DNA of 64,000 nt, from NCBI GenBank assembly GCA_002438505.1, contig DJPI01000008.1, positions 1 to 64,000 of the forward strand. The letters are read 5' to 3'. The DNA comes from Ruminococcaceae bacterium UBA6416 (GTDB lineage Bacteria; Bacillota; Clostridia; Oscillospirales; Acutalibacteraceae). Position numbers and translations under genes: made by a program. The notes beneath the pieces were generated by a model that did no database searches, had not been told where the DNA came from, and saw nothing but the letters and a program-made list of their open reading frames with translations. Below are positions 29,802 to 38,807 of this stretch, one piece after another (position 1 is the stretch's first letter; each line of letters begins with the position of its first letter).

Positions 29802-30289
29802 AATTGCGTGAAATCATTCGATCCTATGAGAAAGGAAAGTTTCTTTAATGAATCTTTCGGTCTTTTGGTTCATTATTTCGCGCTTATTCGCAAGATGTGC
29901 ATCAATGAATATAACAAGTTTTGAGGTGCGCAGTTGTTTGTTTTTAATAAGGAGAGATAGGAAGAAATTGAGAATATAGATCTCAATCGATCTGAGCTTT
30001 AGCGGAATGGCTTTGAGTTTGACTTTAATTTTGAAGTTTAGCATTGTGACACCCGTCCCTTCACAAAAAAATTTTGCAACAGTTTCGGTTTTTGATTCGG
30101 CATTCCCGGAATCAACCATGCAACATCTTGCGTTTTCCTTTTCCCATTGCAACGATATGATATAACATTAGCGGAGAGTTTTTTGTCACAGTTTGTCGAA
30201 AAAATATTAAAATTTACAATATGCTGTTATTTTATTTTGAAAGACGGCGCATTTTTTAGAATAATGAAAAAGAACAGTTCATACGCGCA
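29802..30289. other. AT-rich intergenic stretch, no supported gene
   Basis: About 490 bp more AT-rich than its surroundings. A minus-strand frame of 112 codons (29814-30152) has no ribosome site and an internal ATG at 30044 with only a poor one. I see no domain and do not call it. It could be a decayed gene. Confidence 0.35.
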
Positions 30290-30449
30290 AAAAAGGCAAA
30301 GCGGCATATTTTTACCGCAGTCTGATAGGAACCCGGGCGCCCCCTTCACGTTAGCGTCCGGATCCCCGTTTCGGAGCACTCGCGAATATACACCCAAATA
30401 TCCGGACGTCCGATAACATAAGAGACTGCAGCAAAGATATGCCGCCTTA
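30290..30449 (-). ncRNA. structured RNA, probable 6S RNA
   Basis: On the minus strand the two ends pair over about 12 bp: the 5' end contains GCGGCATAT and the 3' end ATATGCCGC. A second 8-bp helix (CTGCAGTC with GACTGCGG, one wobble) sits inside. Beyond an open region lies a perfect GTCCGGAT/ATCCGGAC helix. The 3' end runs into TTTGCCTTTTTTG. A promoter at 30454-30482 would start it at about 30447-30449. A long rod with a central bubble of about 160 nt is the 6S pattern, and an Rrf2-family gene nearby echoes the bsrA-cymR neighbourhood in Bacillus. 6S is an inference; a structured RNA is well supported. Confidence 0.65.
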
Positions 30450-30453
30450 CTCT

Positions 30454-30482
30454 ATCTAAATATTGAAATATCAAATTACAAA
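30454..30482 (-). promoter_or_regulatory. promoter of the 6S-like RNA
   Basis: TTGTAA (30477-30482), 17-bp spacer, TAGATA (30454-30459). The predicted start falls at the base of the closing stem. Confidence 0.6.
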
Positions 30483-30651
30483 CAGCCGGTCAAAGCCGGC
30501 ACCGGAAGGAAACAAAACGAGCCCTTCCTGTCAGCATATAAAGTTTAACACGCCGGATAAAATAAAACAATCCGTTTTGTGAACTCGTCTTTATTGAAAA
30601 TTCATCAAGAAAATCTGCGGATTAATCTTGCGCTTTTCGGTTCCTCAGGGC

Positions 30652-30680
30652 TTGAATTCCCATTAACCTTGCGGTATAAT
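30652..30680 (+). promoter_or_regulatory. promoter of the Rrf2 gene
   Basis: TTGAAT (30652-30657), 17-bp spacer, perfect TATAAT (30675-30680). Confidence 0.8.
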
Positions 30681-30748
30681 ATGTTTATCATGGCTGCCGG
30701 GTAATCCGGAATGCGGATATCGGCGTTTTTTCAAAAGGAGTGTCAGTT

Positions 30749-31162
30749 ATGCTCGTTTCAACAAAGGGGAGATACGCTCTGCGCGTTATGGTTGAGCTTG
30801 CGCAGCACGAAAAAGGAGAATATGTTCCGCTTAAGACAATAGCTGCGGCTCAGGATATATCCGAAAAATATCTCGAAAGCATCATTGTTGGTCTTTCAAA
30901 AGCCGGTTTGCTTGACGGCCTGCGCGGAAAGGGCGGAGGCTACAGACTCAACCGCAGCCCGGATGAATACACCGCCGGGGAAATTCTGCGTCTGACGGAG
31001 GGTTCTCTTGCGCCTGTTGCCTGCCTTGAGTGTGAAAGCAATGAATGCTCCCGTGCCGGGGACTGCAAAACCCTTCCAATGTGGAAAAATCTCAATGTTC
31101 TCATCTGCAATTATCTTGACGGCGTCTCCATTGGTGACCTTGCAAGGGGTAATGTGAAATAA
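30749..31162 (+). CDS. Rrf2 family transcriptional regulator
   Basis: A 137-aa winged-helix regulator of the Rrf2 group (IscR, CymR, NsrR). The start STKGRYALRVMVELA and the recognition region DISEKYLESIIVGLSKAGLL are typical. The loop CLECESNECSRAGDC holds four cysteines, including an IscR-like set that could bind an iron-sulfur cluster. This points to Fe-S or cysteine metabolism, but iscS/iscU are not adjacent. A GTG at 30740 is too close to AAAGGAG; the ATG at 30749 is correctly spaced. It is monocistronic, with promoter and terminator. Confidence 0.92.
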   Translation: MLVSTKGRYALRVMVELAQHEKGEYVPLKTIAAAQDISEKYLESIIVGLSKAGLLDGLRGKGGGYRLNRSPDEYTAGEILRLTEGSLAPVACLECESNECSRAGDCKTLPMWKNLNVLICNYLDGVSIGDLARGNVK

Positions 31163-31190
31163 AGTCGCGTTTTAAATACGCCGAAAATTC

Positions 31191-31234
31191 AAAACTGCCG
31201 CCGGTGTCTTTGCACCAAGCGGCAGTTTTTGCGT
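31191..31234 (+). terminator. bidirectional terminator between rrf2 and the hydrolase
   Basis: AAAACTGCCGC/GCGGCAGTTTTT stem-loop with T-rich flanks on both strands, in the gap between convergent genes. Confidence 0.88.
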
Positions 31235-31239
31235 TTTAA

Positions 31240-32871
31240 TCATCGGCCGGAAAAGACCGAGAAAAGGCCGTTGAAAGCCGTATAAAGCAGCTTCCAGAAT
31301 GAAAATGTCTTTCCCGAGTCAGTCGGTATGCGTTCAGCATAAAGATAGTTTCCGTCTTTATCGTAGCAGAGATAGCTCTTGCCTGTTTGAGAAAGCACTC
31401 TTGAGCTGACCTTTTCCGCCGGGTCGGTGAACTGGCCGTATCCCGGACAGGAATAGATGTCTCTGATATCGTCATCCATAACAAGTTCGGCGGCAAAGCC
31501 TTTAACATCCTCACGGCCATTCATTCCCATGTGGGAAACACTTTTGAAGAACCATGTGTTCTCCGGAAGGAAGCCGGTTGAAGCGTCAATTTTCCTGTCA
31601 GGAGAAATATGGTTGTGCGCCGGATTATTGCAGTAAGTTTTGGGCGAAGCATAGTCCTCAGCAAATGCTTTTCCAAATTCAGCGGCCGTTGCACCGAGAG
31701 CCGCCGAGTACGGAGCAAGGAGGTTGTCTGCGTCATCAAGATGACAGTTGAACAGCGGTGCAAGGAAATATCCCATGTTGTAGCTTGCAATGATATGGAC
31801 ATAGGTTCCGTTTTCCTTGAGCGCTTTGAGTGTCTGCGGAAAAGCCTTGCGCGCCGCGTTGAAGCTTTCCGTCTCTGCGCGGACGGCGGCATATTTTTCA
31901 TCGGAAAGAAGAAGGTTTCTTGCCTCCTCATAGCTTCCGGACGGGCAGAGCGCCCACATCATTGAGCTTTTGAGCGCAAGCATATCCCTCGCTTCGGCAA
32001 CGGCAGTGCGCAAAACCTTTTCAAGTGTTTTTGAAGAGAGCGCAAGCCGCAGTGCAACGGAGGCCTGATATCCCCCGTCACCCTCAAGCAGAGCGGGAAG
32101 AATCTCCCTATGCAGGCGCTCAATGTCATAAACCCGGACGTTGTCAAGAAGAATATCGCCGACAATCTGCGAACCGTCAAAGGCCGGAATCATGCAGACA
32201 AGCTTTTTTATGTACTTTGCGTCCTCCGGGAACATTGCAATATACTGAATGAAAACTGCGCCGCCCTGGCTTATCGGAACAAAGTTGACCTTTTTTGCTC
32301 CTGTCTGGGCGAGGACAACATTGTGAAGATAATCGTGAAGTCCTTCGGCCGCCGCCTTAACGCTTCCAAACGAATCATAGGTGTAATAATACCGCACGCT
32401 GTCATATTCGCCGAGTTTATCGAGCGAAACATTTGAGTATATGAGCGATTGTTCCTCCTTTGAAAGCTCGGAATATGGCTTATTGAAAGAGCGCACCTTT
32501 TTGTTGTATACCGCGCTTCCGTTGTCATTCAGAGCAAAAGGCTTGAACAGCTCTTCCATGAAACCCTTGACCGCCTTTGAAAGGGCAACGTCATTTCTTG
32601 TGATTGCGGACACGCCAAGCGGAAGCAGCAGCTCTTTGATGACATTCATAACGAGCGTTTTGGTTTCAAGCCCGGCAAGCTCAAATGTGCTGATATCACC
32701 GAGGAACTCTCCATTATCGTCATAAACCAACGTCTGGCTCTGTCCAAAGCCCGGAATGAGAATGACGGGTGTTTTTTCCGTCTCGTGTGCAGCAAAGCAG
32801 ACAGCCGAAACGGAAATCATGAGCGCCAGCGCAAGCACAAGCGAAACCGCTTTTTTAAAAGCTTTTTTCAT
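31240..32871 (-). CDS. secreted lipase-like alpha/beta hydrolase
   Basis: A 543-aa exported protein. A clear signal peptide (VSLVLALALMISVSAVCFA, about 9-27) is followed by TPVILIPGFGQ, the oxyanion-region motif of lipases. The nucleophile elbow is PISQGG (GxSxG-like, first Gly replaced by Pro) near residue 200, and a late PAHNHISPD or similar histidine may finish the triad. It could cleave esters or lipids outside the cell. It is a single gene with a good promoter (32962-32990). The substrate is unknown, and the first elbow residue is atypical. Confidence 0.75.
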   Translation of the reverse strand: MKKAFKKAVSLVLALALMISVSAVCFAAHETEKTPVILIPGFGQSQTLVYDDNGEFLGDISTFELAGLETKTLVMNVIKELLLPLGVSAITRNDVALSKAVKGFMEELFKPFALNDNGSAVYNKKVRSFNKPYSELSKEEQSLIYSNVSLDKLGEYDSVRYYYTYDSFGSVKAAAEGLHDYLHNVVLAQTGAKKVNFVPISQGGAVFIQYIAMFPEDAKYIKKLVCMIPAFDGSQIVGDILLDNVRVYDIERLHREILPALLEGDGGYQASVALRLALSSKTLEKVLRTAVAEARDMLALKSSMMWALCPSGSYEEARNLLLSDEKYAAVRAETESFNAARKAFPQTLKALKENGTYVHIIASYNMGYFLAPLFNCHLDDADNLLAPYSAALGATAAEFGKAFAEDYASPKTYCNNPAHNHISPDRKIDASTGFLPENTWFFKSVSHMGMNGREDVKGFAAELVMDDDIRDIYSCPGYGQFTDPAEKVSSRVLSQTGKSYLCYDKDGNYLYAERIPTDSGKTFSFWKLLYTAFNGLFSVFSGR

Positions 32872-32961
32872 AAGTTTTTCCTATCCTTTCCGCAGAAAGC
32901 CGCCGTGAAGCCAAAGAGTATTCAGCAAAAACAACAGCCGCTTTTGAATTAATCTTCGGAA

Positions 32962-32990
32962 ATTATAGCACATCGTTTTTTCAAGGTCAA
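32962..32990 (-). promoter_or_regulatory. promoter of the lipase-like gene
   Basis: TTGACC (32985-32990), 17-bp spacer, perfect TATAAT (32962-32967) on the minus strand. Confidence 0.8.
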
Positions 32991-32999
32991 CGGCGAAAG

Positions 33000-33028
33000 T
33001 TGTTTTTTTGTTTGATTTGTGATAAAAT
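33000..33028 (+). promoter_or_regulatory. promoter of the pyridoxamine kinase gene
   Basis: TTGTTT (33000-33005), 17-bp spacer, TAAAAT (33023-33028). It is divergent from the lipase promoter 10 bp away. Confidence 0.65.
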
Positions 33029-33082
33029 CAGTTCATTCAGATTTCTGGCCGCAAAAGGCCGCGCAAAAAGGACTGAGATTTC

Positions 33083-33880
33083 ATGCAAAAAAAAGCCGTT
33101 ATTGTTCAGGACCTCTCCTGCTTCGGAAAATGCTCGTCATCGGTTGCTTTGCCGATAGTTTCATCATACAATATTGAGTGCGCGATTTTGCCGACCGCGC
33201 TGCTTTCTGCCCACACCGGTTTTTCAAAATACACCTGCTTTGACTTAACTCAGCAGATGCAGACAACGCTGAACGACTGGAAAGCACTTTCTCTTCAATT
33301 TGACGGATTTTTTTCCGGCTATATGCTCTCTGATTTTCAAGCCTCGCTCGCCCTTGAAGTGCTCAAAACGCTTGTGAAAAAGGACGCGCTCGTTCTTGTT
33401 GACCCCGTCATGGGCGATGACGGAAAGGCCTATGCAATGCTCAACTCCTCCTTTGGAGAAAAGATGCGCGCTCTTGTTGCCCGTGCAGATGTGATAACAC
33501 CGAACCTCACCGAGGCCGCCCTCCTCCTTGAAAAGGAGCCTGTGCTTGAAAACTATGACGCGGCATACATTGAAAAAAGCCTTCTTGCTCTTCAAAAGCT
33601 CGGCTGCAAGGTTCCGATGATAACCGGCGTCAGCCTTGAAAAAGGAAAAATCGGCGTTGCTTTCCTTGAAAGCGGAAAGGCTGACTTTGTTTTTTCAAAA
33701 AAATATGACGGTGTTTCCTGCGGAACGGGAGACACGCTTTCAAGCGTCCTTTTCGGTGAGCTTCTCTCCGGTGCGGGCATCAAAGCGGCCGCTGCAAGAG
33801 CCGTTGCCGCAACGGAAAAGGCAATCAAAGCCGGCGTCAAGGATTACGGAATCGACTTTGAATGCCTGCTGCGCGGCTGA
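33083..33880 (+). CDS. pyridoxamine kinase (PfkB/ribokinase superfamily)
   Basis: A 265-aa kinase that phosphorylates pyridoxal/pyridoxamine/pyridoxine in PLP salvage. The opening VQDLSCFGKCSSSVALPI, LVDPVMGDDGKAY and VITPNLTEAALLL match the pyridoxal kinase family. The anion-hole motif GVSCGTGDT is near residue 213. PLP is also the cofactor of Alr 6 kb away, but there is no operon link. AAGGACTGAG precedes the ATG at 33083, and its own promoter and terminator flank it. Confidence 0.92.
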   Translation: MQKKAVIVQDLSCFGKCSSSVALPIVSSYNIECAILPTALLSAHTGFSKYTCFDLTQQMQTTLNDWKALSLQFDGFFSGYMLSDFQASLALEVLKTLVKKDALVLVDPVMGDDGKAYAMLNSSFGEKMRALVARADVITPNLTEAALLLEKEPVLENYDAAYIEKSLLALQKLGCKVPMITGVSLEKGKIGVAFLESGKADFVFSKKYDGVSCGTGDTLSSVLFGELLSGAGIKAAAARAVAATEKAIKAGVKDYGIDFECLLRG

Positions 33881-33986
33881 ATTGTTTTCGGCCGATGCAA
33901 GGCCTATGTTCAACTAAAACTTTCCGAAAAATTACAGGCCGTTGCCTGCAATCGGCAACAGCGAAAAAATTAACATCATAAAACCC

Positions 33987-34034
33987 ACAACCGGCCGCAG
34001 TTCGGATTCCTCCGAGCTGCGGCCGGTTGTTTAA
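33987..34034 (+). terminator. terminator after the pyridoxamine kinase gene (bidirectional)
   Basis: Perfect 14-bp stem (33987-34000 with 34017-34030) holding CCGGCCGCAG. The following TTTAAAT is a modest T-tract. It can also serve the gene fragment coming from the right. Confidence 0.75.
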
Positions 34035-34060
34035 ATCAGAAATTTATTTCGAAAAGAGAT

Positions 34061-34756
34061 TCAGCGTTTTTTTGTGAAAAACAATTTGATTGCATTGATG
34101 ATCTTTGTGAACCATTCGGCAATCGACTTGAAGAACCTGATGAGGCCGTCTGAGCCTGCAATATCACCAACATTGTCATCGGCAATTTTAAGAATTTCCT
34201 TCAAAACTTCTCTTGCAATCGGGTTGTCAAGGTTAACAAGCTTATTGACAACAGCTCTCCACTTTCCGTTGACCTTGTCATAGGCTTCAACACCTGCGTC
34301 TGACGCCTTGGCCGAACCGAATACATAATAGTGGATACTTGTCATTACAACCTGAAGGCTGGTGTTGCTTGCAGACCACTTTGCAAATGTCTGAAGAATT
34401 GAGTAAACAATCTCATAATCCTCCGGTGACATCTGGAACTTCTGCTGCATGATATCCATGAGGATCTTGTCATTTCCGTCAAGAGACAGGAAGCGGAGAA
34501 TGAGTCTCATGAGAATTGTGAGCATATCGGCATAGTCATATCTTCCGGCATAGCGCATTGTGTACGCCTGCCTGCCGTTGAGCGATGTGAAGCCGACGAC
34601 AACTTTACCCTGTGTAAGCTCTGCAACAGCGTCTCCAACCATTGTTGTGAATCTGAAGCCGGTCTTTTCATTGATAAAGTCAATCAGCTTATCAAACAGG
34701 AACTTGAAGTTGATCTTTGCAAGATCGTCCACTCTGAGGAAGGACTCAATGTTCAT
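34061..34756 (-). CDS. unidentified protein, N-terminally truncated
   Basis: A 231-codon frame of unknown function, helical and partly hydrophobic. It ends in an amphipathic cationic helix (FFKSIAEWFTKIINAIKLFF followed by TKKR). The ATG at 34756 has no ribosome site. The same frame stays open upstream to about 34877 with protein-like sequence (VIYFINCNGLDTCFRNILHA), so the true start is missing. The frame stops making sense exactly where the amidohydrolase fragment on the other strand begins. I read it as the C-terminal part of a larger, possibly exported protein cut by a rearrangement or assembly join. Confidence 0.6.
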   Translation of the reverse strand: MNIESFLRVDDLAKINFKFLFDKLIDFINEKTGFRFTTMVGDAVAELTQGKVVVGFTSLNGRQAYTMRYAGRYDYADMLTILMRLILRFLSLDGNDKILMDIMQQKFQMSPEDYEIVYSILQTFAKWSASNTSLQVVMTSIHYYVFGSAKASDAGVEAYDKVNGKWRAVVNKLVNLDNPIAREVLKEILKIADDNVGDIAGSDGLIRFFKSIAEWFTKIINAIKLFFTKKR

Positions 34757-34871
34757 AATCTTGTAAAGGTCGATTTCGCCGGTGATGGGCTCAATGGCCT
34801 CAAAGATTCTGTAAACTGCGTGGAGAATGTTTCTGAAGCAGGTGTCAAGACCATTGCAGTTGATGAAGTAG

Positions 34872-35219
34872 ATGACGGACGCCTGGGTTGAAGAAAAGGG
34901 ACTTCAGAACATTGCGGCGTTCCAAGCCTTCCCGCAGTTCTTCCTGCTTGCAAAGTGCTGGGGCATTGCTCCGGAAACCGTTGTTCGCAAAATGACCGGC
35001 GCCACCGCCGACAGATACGGAATCAAGGAGCGCGGATACCTCAAGGAGGGCTTCAAAGCCGACCTCAGCATTATTGACCCGGCAAGACTCAGCGTTAACG
35101 AGGCCAGGCCGGACGCAAAGCCGGGCGGAATTCACAGCGTTTATATCAACGGCAAGGCCATCCTCAAAAACTTTGAATATATTGGCGGAACCAACGGTGA
35201 ATTCACCCTCAAAAAGTAA
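34872..35219 (+). pseudogene. C-terminal fragment of an amidohydrolase (D-aminoacylase-like)
   Basis: The 115 codons match only the end of an N-acyl-D-amino-acid deacylase-like amidohydrolase. They include TDAWVEEKGLQN, FPQFFLLAKCWGI, VVRKMTGATADRYGIKERG and the closing GIHSVYINGKAILK strand. The metal-binding HxH, lysine and aspartate regions that should precede it are absent. An in-frame TAG lies directly before the first ATG, and no ribosome site is present. Full members are about 500 aa. The reading frame meets the opposing fragment at about 34875. Confidence 0.8.
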
Positions 35220-35232
35220 CAAAACCAAAAAA

Positions 35233-35270
35233 CGCCTGACGGCTGCTGCTGTCAGGCGATATTTTTTTTT
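35233..35270 (+). terminator. bidirectional terminator
   Basis: Perfect CGCCTGAC/GTCAGGCG stem, then ATATTTTTTTTT on the plus strand and GTTTTTTGG on the minus strand. It closes both the amidohydrolase fragment and the amino-acid ABC operon. Confidence 0.92.
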
Positions 35271-35273
35271 GAT

Positions 35274-36020
35274 TCACACAATAACCTTTGAAAGGAAGTC
35301 CTTTGTGCGCGGGTTCTGCGGATTTTCAAAGATGTCATTCGGCTTTCCCTCTTCAAGGATTTTTCCGTCATCCATGAAAATGACGCGCGTTGCAACCTCA
35401 CGCGCAAAGCCCATCTCGTGGGTAACAACAACCATTGTCATTCCTTCACGGGCAAGCTCTTTCATAACGTCAAGCACCTCGCCGACCATTTCAGGGTCAA
35501 GCGCACTCGTTGGCTCATCAAAAAGCATGACCTCCGGCTCCATGCAAAGTGCGCGAACAATCGCAACGCGCTGCTTCTGTCCGCCGGAAAGCTGGGAGGG
35601 ATAGGAGTTTGCCCTGTCCTTAAGCCCAACACGGGAGAGAAGCTCCAGCGCCTTTTTTTCCGCCTCGGCTTTGCTCTTTTTGAGAATCTGCATCGGAGCA
35701 ATCGTCATGTTTTTCAGAATCGTCATGTTTGGAAAAAGGTTGAAGTGCTGGAACACCATACCCATCTTGCGGCGGTGAAGATTGATGTTTGTTTTCGGGT
35801 CGGTGATGTCATGGCCGTCAAAAACAATTTTTCCGCCGGTTGGAATTTCAAGAAGATTCAGCGAGCGCAAAAATGTTGATTTTCCCGAACCGGAGGGGCC
35901 GATAACAACAAGAACTTCGCCCTGGTGGATATCGCAGTCAACGCCGTCAAGCGCCTTGACCTTTCCGCCGAGATAATGCTTTTTAAGGTTTTCAACGTGA
36001 ATAAGAACATTATCGTTCAC
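35274..36020 (-). CDS. polar amino acid ABC transporter ATP-binding protein
   Basis: A 248-aa ATPase of the GlnQ/HisP group. Walker [10 protein letters not shown], the Q-loop [11 protein letters not shown], signature [15 protein letters not shown], Walker [15 protein letters not shown] and switch VVTHEMGFA are complete. The longest frame opens at a TTG (36041), but AAAGGAGG lies inside those codons and points to the GTG at 36020. That start overlaps the permease gene by 11 bp. It powers import of a polar amino acid together with the next two genes. Confidence 0.95.
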   Translation of the reverse strand: MNDNVLIHVENLKKHYLGGKVKALDGVDCDIHQGEVLVVIGPSGSGKSTFLRSLNLLEIPTGGKIVFDGHDITDPKTNINLHRRKMGMVFQHFNLFPNMTILKNMTIAPMQILKKSKAEAEKKALELLSRVGLKDRANSYPSQLSGGQKQRVAIVRALCMEPEVMLFDEPTSALDPEMVGEVLDVMKELAREGMTMVVVTHEMGFAREVATRVIFMDDGKILEEGKPNDIFENPQNPRTKDFLSKVIV

Positions 36021-36744
36021 TCTTACGCAGCCTCCTTTCAACCGAGCCGAAAACGGCAGTCAGAATTATAACAGTCAGAAGATAAATTATTGCAACGGCA
36101 ATAAGCGGCATAAACGCCTCAAAGGTACGTCCTCTGATGAGGTCTCCGGCCTTTGTGAGATCCATGATTCCGACATAACCGGCAACCGAAGTTTCCTTAA
36201 GCAAAGCGATAACCTCATTAAGGAGGGTTGGAAGAACGGTCTTGACCGCCTGCGGAATAACGATGTTAATCATTGTTCTGACATAACCGAAGCCGAGCGA
36301 ACGTCCGGCCTCAAACTGACCCTCGTCAATCGACATGATGCCGCCTCTGAAAATTTCCGCAACATATGCGGCAGAGTTAAAACCAAAGGCAACGATTGCA
36401 ACAACAACGCCGTTATCCTGTGAAACAAGGATGACAAAATACCAAAGCATGAGCTGAACAACAACGGGAACGCCTCTGATAACGGTGATATATATTTTGC
36501 AAAGCGCATTAATGAACCTCAAAAACCAATAGCCGAAGCCGCCTCTGAGCTTCATTGTCTCTTCATTCTTGTCATATGACGTTCTGACCATTGCAAGAAT
36601 AATGCCGAACACGAAACCGATGAGAATTGCAAAAAATGTGATGATGAGCGAATTTTTGAAGCCCTGAACGAGCCATTTCCAATAGCCCTCGTTAACAAAG
36701 CAGCGCATAAATGTTTCGCCGAGTTTTGCAAACGTCTCCTTCAA
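36010..36744 (-). CDS. polar amino acid ABC transporter permease
   Basis: A 244-aa HisM/GlnP-type inner membrane permease with about five membrane helices. The EAA loop that docks the ATPase is present ([22 protein letters not shown]). The N-terminal region [13 protein letters not shown] matches the family. The start is TTG at 36744 with AAAGGAGG and 7-nt spacing, so the non-ATG start is well supported. An intercistronic hairpin (36812-36839) separates it from the binding protein gene and probably lowers permease relative to binding protein. Confidence 0.95.
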   Translation of the reverse strand: MKETFAKLGETFMRCFVNEGYWKWLVQGFKNSLIITFFAILIGFVFGIILAMVRTSYDKNEETMKLRGGFGYWFLRFINALCKIYITVIRGVPVVVQLMLWYFVILVSQDNGVVVAIVAFGFNSAAYVAEIFRGGIMSIDEGQFEAGRSLGFGYVRTMINIVIPQAVKTVLPTLLNEVIALLKETSVAGYVGIMDLTKAGDLIRGRTFEAFMPLIAVAIIYLLTVIILTAVFGSVERRLRKSER

Positions 36745-36811
36745 TTATATTCCTCCTTTGTTATGCAAAGATATCTCCGGAAAGCCGACAAGACCTCCCG
36801 GGGATACTTTT

Positions 36812-36839
36812 AAAAGAAAGGGCGGAACAAAGCCGCCCC
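36812..36839 (-). terminator. attenuating hairpin between binding protein and permease genes
   Basis: On the minus strand GGGCGG/CCGCCC (wobble-extended) is followed by TTTCTTTT. This is a usual place for partial termination in ABC operons. Confidence 0.6.
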
Positions 36840-36850
36840 GTGATTTTTAA

Positions 36851-37663
36851 TTATTCAGCCGGAATGTATTTGTCAATGATTGACTTAACGGTACCGTCTG
36901 CAATGAGTTCCTTGAGCGCGGTGTTGACCTTGTCAAGAAGCTCAGTGTTATCCTTTGCAATCGCGATAGCATACTGCTCCTCAAGCCATGTTCCGTCAAG
37001 AATCTTAAGGCCTTCGGTCGTTTTTACGAATGACTTTGCGGGAGCTTCGTCAATGATAACGGCGTCAACCTTTCCAGTCTTGAGAGCCTGAACGGTATCG
37101 GTTGCAGCTTTGTAACGGACAACATTTTCCTCGCCGTAGCCGCCGTTTTCAACCGTGGCTGAAGCAAGAATATCACCCGTGGTGTCCTGCTGAACGCCAA
37201 TCTTCATTGAGCCGTCACCTTTGAGGTCGGAGATGGCTTTGATTGCGGAATCTTCCCTTACGATAACAACCTGCTTTGTTGTTGTGTAAGAATCTGTGAA
37301 GTTAACGCTCTCTTTTCTTTCATCGGTAACGGTCATGCCGGCCATGCCGATGTCGAACTTACCGGTCTGGACGCCGCCAACGATTGAGCCGAACTCAACG
37401 TCCTTAATTTCAAGGGTCATGCCAAGCTTTTCGGCAATCTTTTCTGCAATTTCAACGTCGATACCGGCAAAGTTGTCTCCGTCCTTGTATTCATACGGCG
37501 GGAAGGTTGCGTTGGTTGCCATAACAAGAGTTTTCTTTTCAGCCGTGTCTGATGCTGACGAGGCGTCTGAAGCTGAAGTTGACGGGTCGTCCTTTGAAGT
37601 TCCGCAAGCCACCAAGGCAAAAACCATGAGAGCTGCAAGAACAAGTGCAATAATCTTTTTCAT
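36851..37663 (-). CDS. polar amino acid ABC transporter substrate-binding lipoprotein
   Basis: A 270-aa extracellular binding protein of family 3. The signal peptide ends in the lipobox LVAC (about 17-20), followed by a Ser/Asp-rich linker. The mature part begins LVMATNATFPPYEYKDG and contains GIDVEIAEKIAEKLG and the GMTVTDERKESVNFTDSY signature. Ligand specificity (Gln, Glu, Arg, Cys and others) cannot be read reliably. It is first in a three-gene operon with GGAGG and 9-nt spacing before ATG 37663. Confidence 0.95.
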   Translation of the reverse strand: MKKIIALVLAALMVFALVACGTSKDDPSTSASDASSASDTAEKKTLVMATNATFPPYEYKDGDNFAGIDVEIAEKIAEKLGMTLEIKDVEFGSIVGGVQTGKFDIGMAGMTVTDERKESVNFTDSYTTTKQVVIVREDSAIKAISDLKGDGSMKIGVQQDTTGDILASATVENGGYGEENVVRYKAATDTVQALKTGKVDAVIIDEAPAKSFVKTTEGLKILDGTWLEEQYAIAIAKDNTELLDKVNTALKELIADGTVKSIIDKYIPAE

Positions 37664-37722
37664 TTCTTAAATCCTCCAATAACATTCGTGAGCAAAACGC
37701 GCTCACTTCATACTGCCGGGTA

Positions 37723-37751
37723 ATTTTAACACCTATAATTTAATTTGTCAA
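37723..37751 (-). promoter_or_regulatory. promoter of the amino acid ABC operon
   Basis: Perfect TTGACA (37746-37751), 17-bp spacer, TAAAAT (37723-37728) on the minus strand. Confidence 0.85.
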
Positions 37752-37815
37752 GCCGGTTTTGTATTTTTTTTCATCTTTTGCGATTATTCATGAATAAAAC
37801 GCCCGATTATTCAGC

Positions 37816-38715
37816 TTAATTGTGCATATTTTCAGTCTGTTCCGTCAAAAAATATACAAGCTTGTAATCTCTGACCACGCCCCAAAGCTTTTTGTCCTCA
37901 ATGAGCGACTGCAAAAAGCCCTTAACGGTTGTCAAAAGCTTTCCGTACTGGTCGTTTTCAACGCGCAGCGAAAGCGTCTTTGCGCAGACGGCAAAAATTT
38001 CCTCAAGCGTTTTTCCGTTGCTGATTGAAAGGAAGTACTCCTTGAGCCTTTCAAGACACTGCCTGTTATATGAAGCAAGCGGCGCAATGTCTGCGCACGG
38101 CTTGTCATGCGAGGGAACAAAAAGCTCTCCCTCAAGCGAGCAGAGCATTTTGAGCGTTTCAATGCTTTTATTGATATCGAAAAAGAACGGCAGCTTATAG
38201 CTTTCAAATGTCTCCTTTGAAAGCACGGAATCGCCGAGGAACCAGACATCGTCCGGAGTTTTGACGCCTATCATTCCGAATGAATGACCCGGAAGCGGAA
38301 GAATTTCAAACCCTTTTGGAAGCTGTGCCTCGCTCACAGGCTTGGCCTTCACACCAACGGGGCGGAAAAAGTAGCTGCGCTCGCGCTTTATCGGCAGTCC
38401 GTTGAAATATATCTGACCTTCAAGGTTGCAAAGGTCAATGAGGTGGTGCTCAACCTCACTTGAGTAGACCTCGCAGCCATATTTTTCGCAAAAAAACCTG
38501 TCGCCGGTGATATGGTCGATGTGAGCATGGGTGTTGATTATCATTTTCACGCGCCAGCCGCGCTCTGTCAGATAATTATCAAGGTCTGTATAGCTTTTTT
38601 TGTGGTCGCAGCCGTCAATGAGAATGACGCCGCCGTCCGGAAGAACATAGACTCCCGTGTTTGCAAAGCAGCTCAGATAGTAGGTGTTTTTTGCACACTG
38701 AACAAGTTGAAACAT
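37816..38715 (-). CDS. MBL fold metallo-hydrolase
   Basis: A 299-aa metallo-beta-lactamase-fold protein. The zinc motif THAHIDH (HxHxDH) is near residue 64, with later ligands in LPGHSFG and LGDS and a final SHD. This is the pattern of general MBL hydrolases; the substrate is unknown. A TTG at 38721 is too near AAGGAG; the ATG at 38715 has 8-nt spacing. It lies downstream of the GtrA-like gene beyond a terminator, and I see no clear separate promoter. Confidence 0.9.
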   Translation of the reverse strand: MFQLVQCAKNTYYLSCFANTGVYVLPDGGVILIDGCDHKKSYTDLDNYLTERGWRVKMIINTHAHIDHITGDRFFCEKYGCEVYSSEVEHHLIDLCNLEGQIYFNGLPIKRERSYFFRPVGVKAKPVSEAQLPKGFEILPLPGHSFGMIGVKTPDDVWFLGDSVLSKETFESYKLPFFFDINKSIETLKMLCSLEGELFVPSHDKPCADIAPLASYNRQCLERLKEYFLSISNGKTLEEIFAVCAKTLSLRVENDQYGKLLTTVKGFLQSLIEDKKLWGVVRDYKLVYFLTEQTENMHN

Positions 38716-38742
38716 TTCCAACGCTCCTTAATCAAAGGCATT

Positions 38743-38774
38743 TTAAAAATCAGACCGCCGAAAAAACGGCGGCC
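38743..38774 (-). terminator. terminator after the GtrA-like gene
   Basis: CCGCCG/CGGCGG stem with a 6-nt loop, then an ATTTTT tract on the minus strand. Confidence 0.75.
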
Positions 38775-38807
38775 GGTTTGAAAGCTGATGTGATATATAA
38801 TGTAATA

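Noticed and set aside
29814..30152. 112-codon AT-rich minus-strand frame
   Set aside because: It lacks a ribosome site at either possible ATG and has no recognisable domain. I left it as non-coding, although a decayed gene remains possible.
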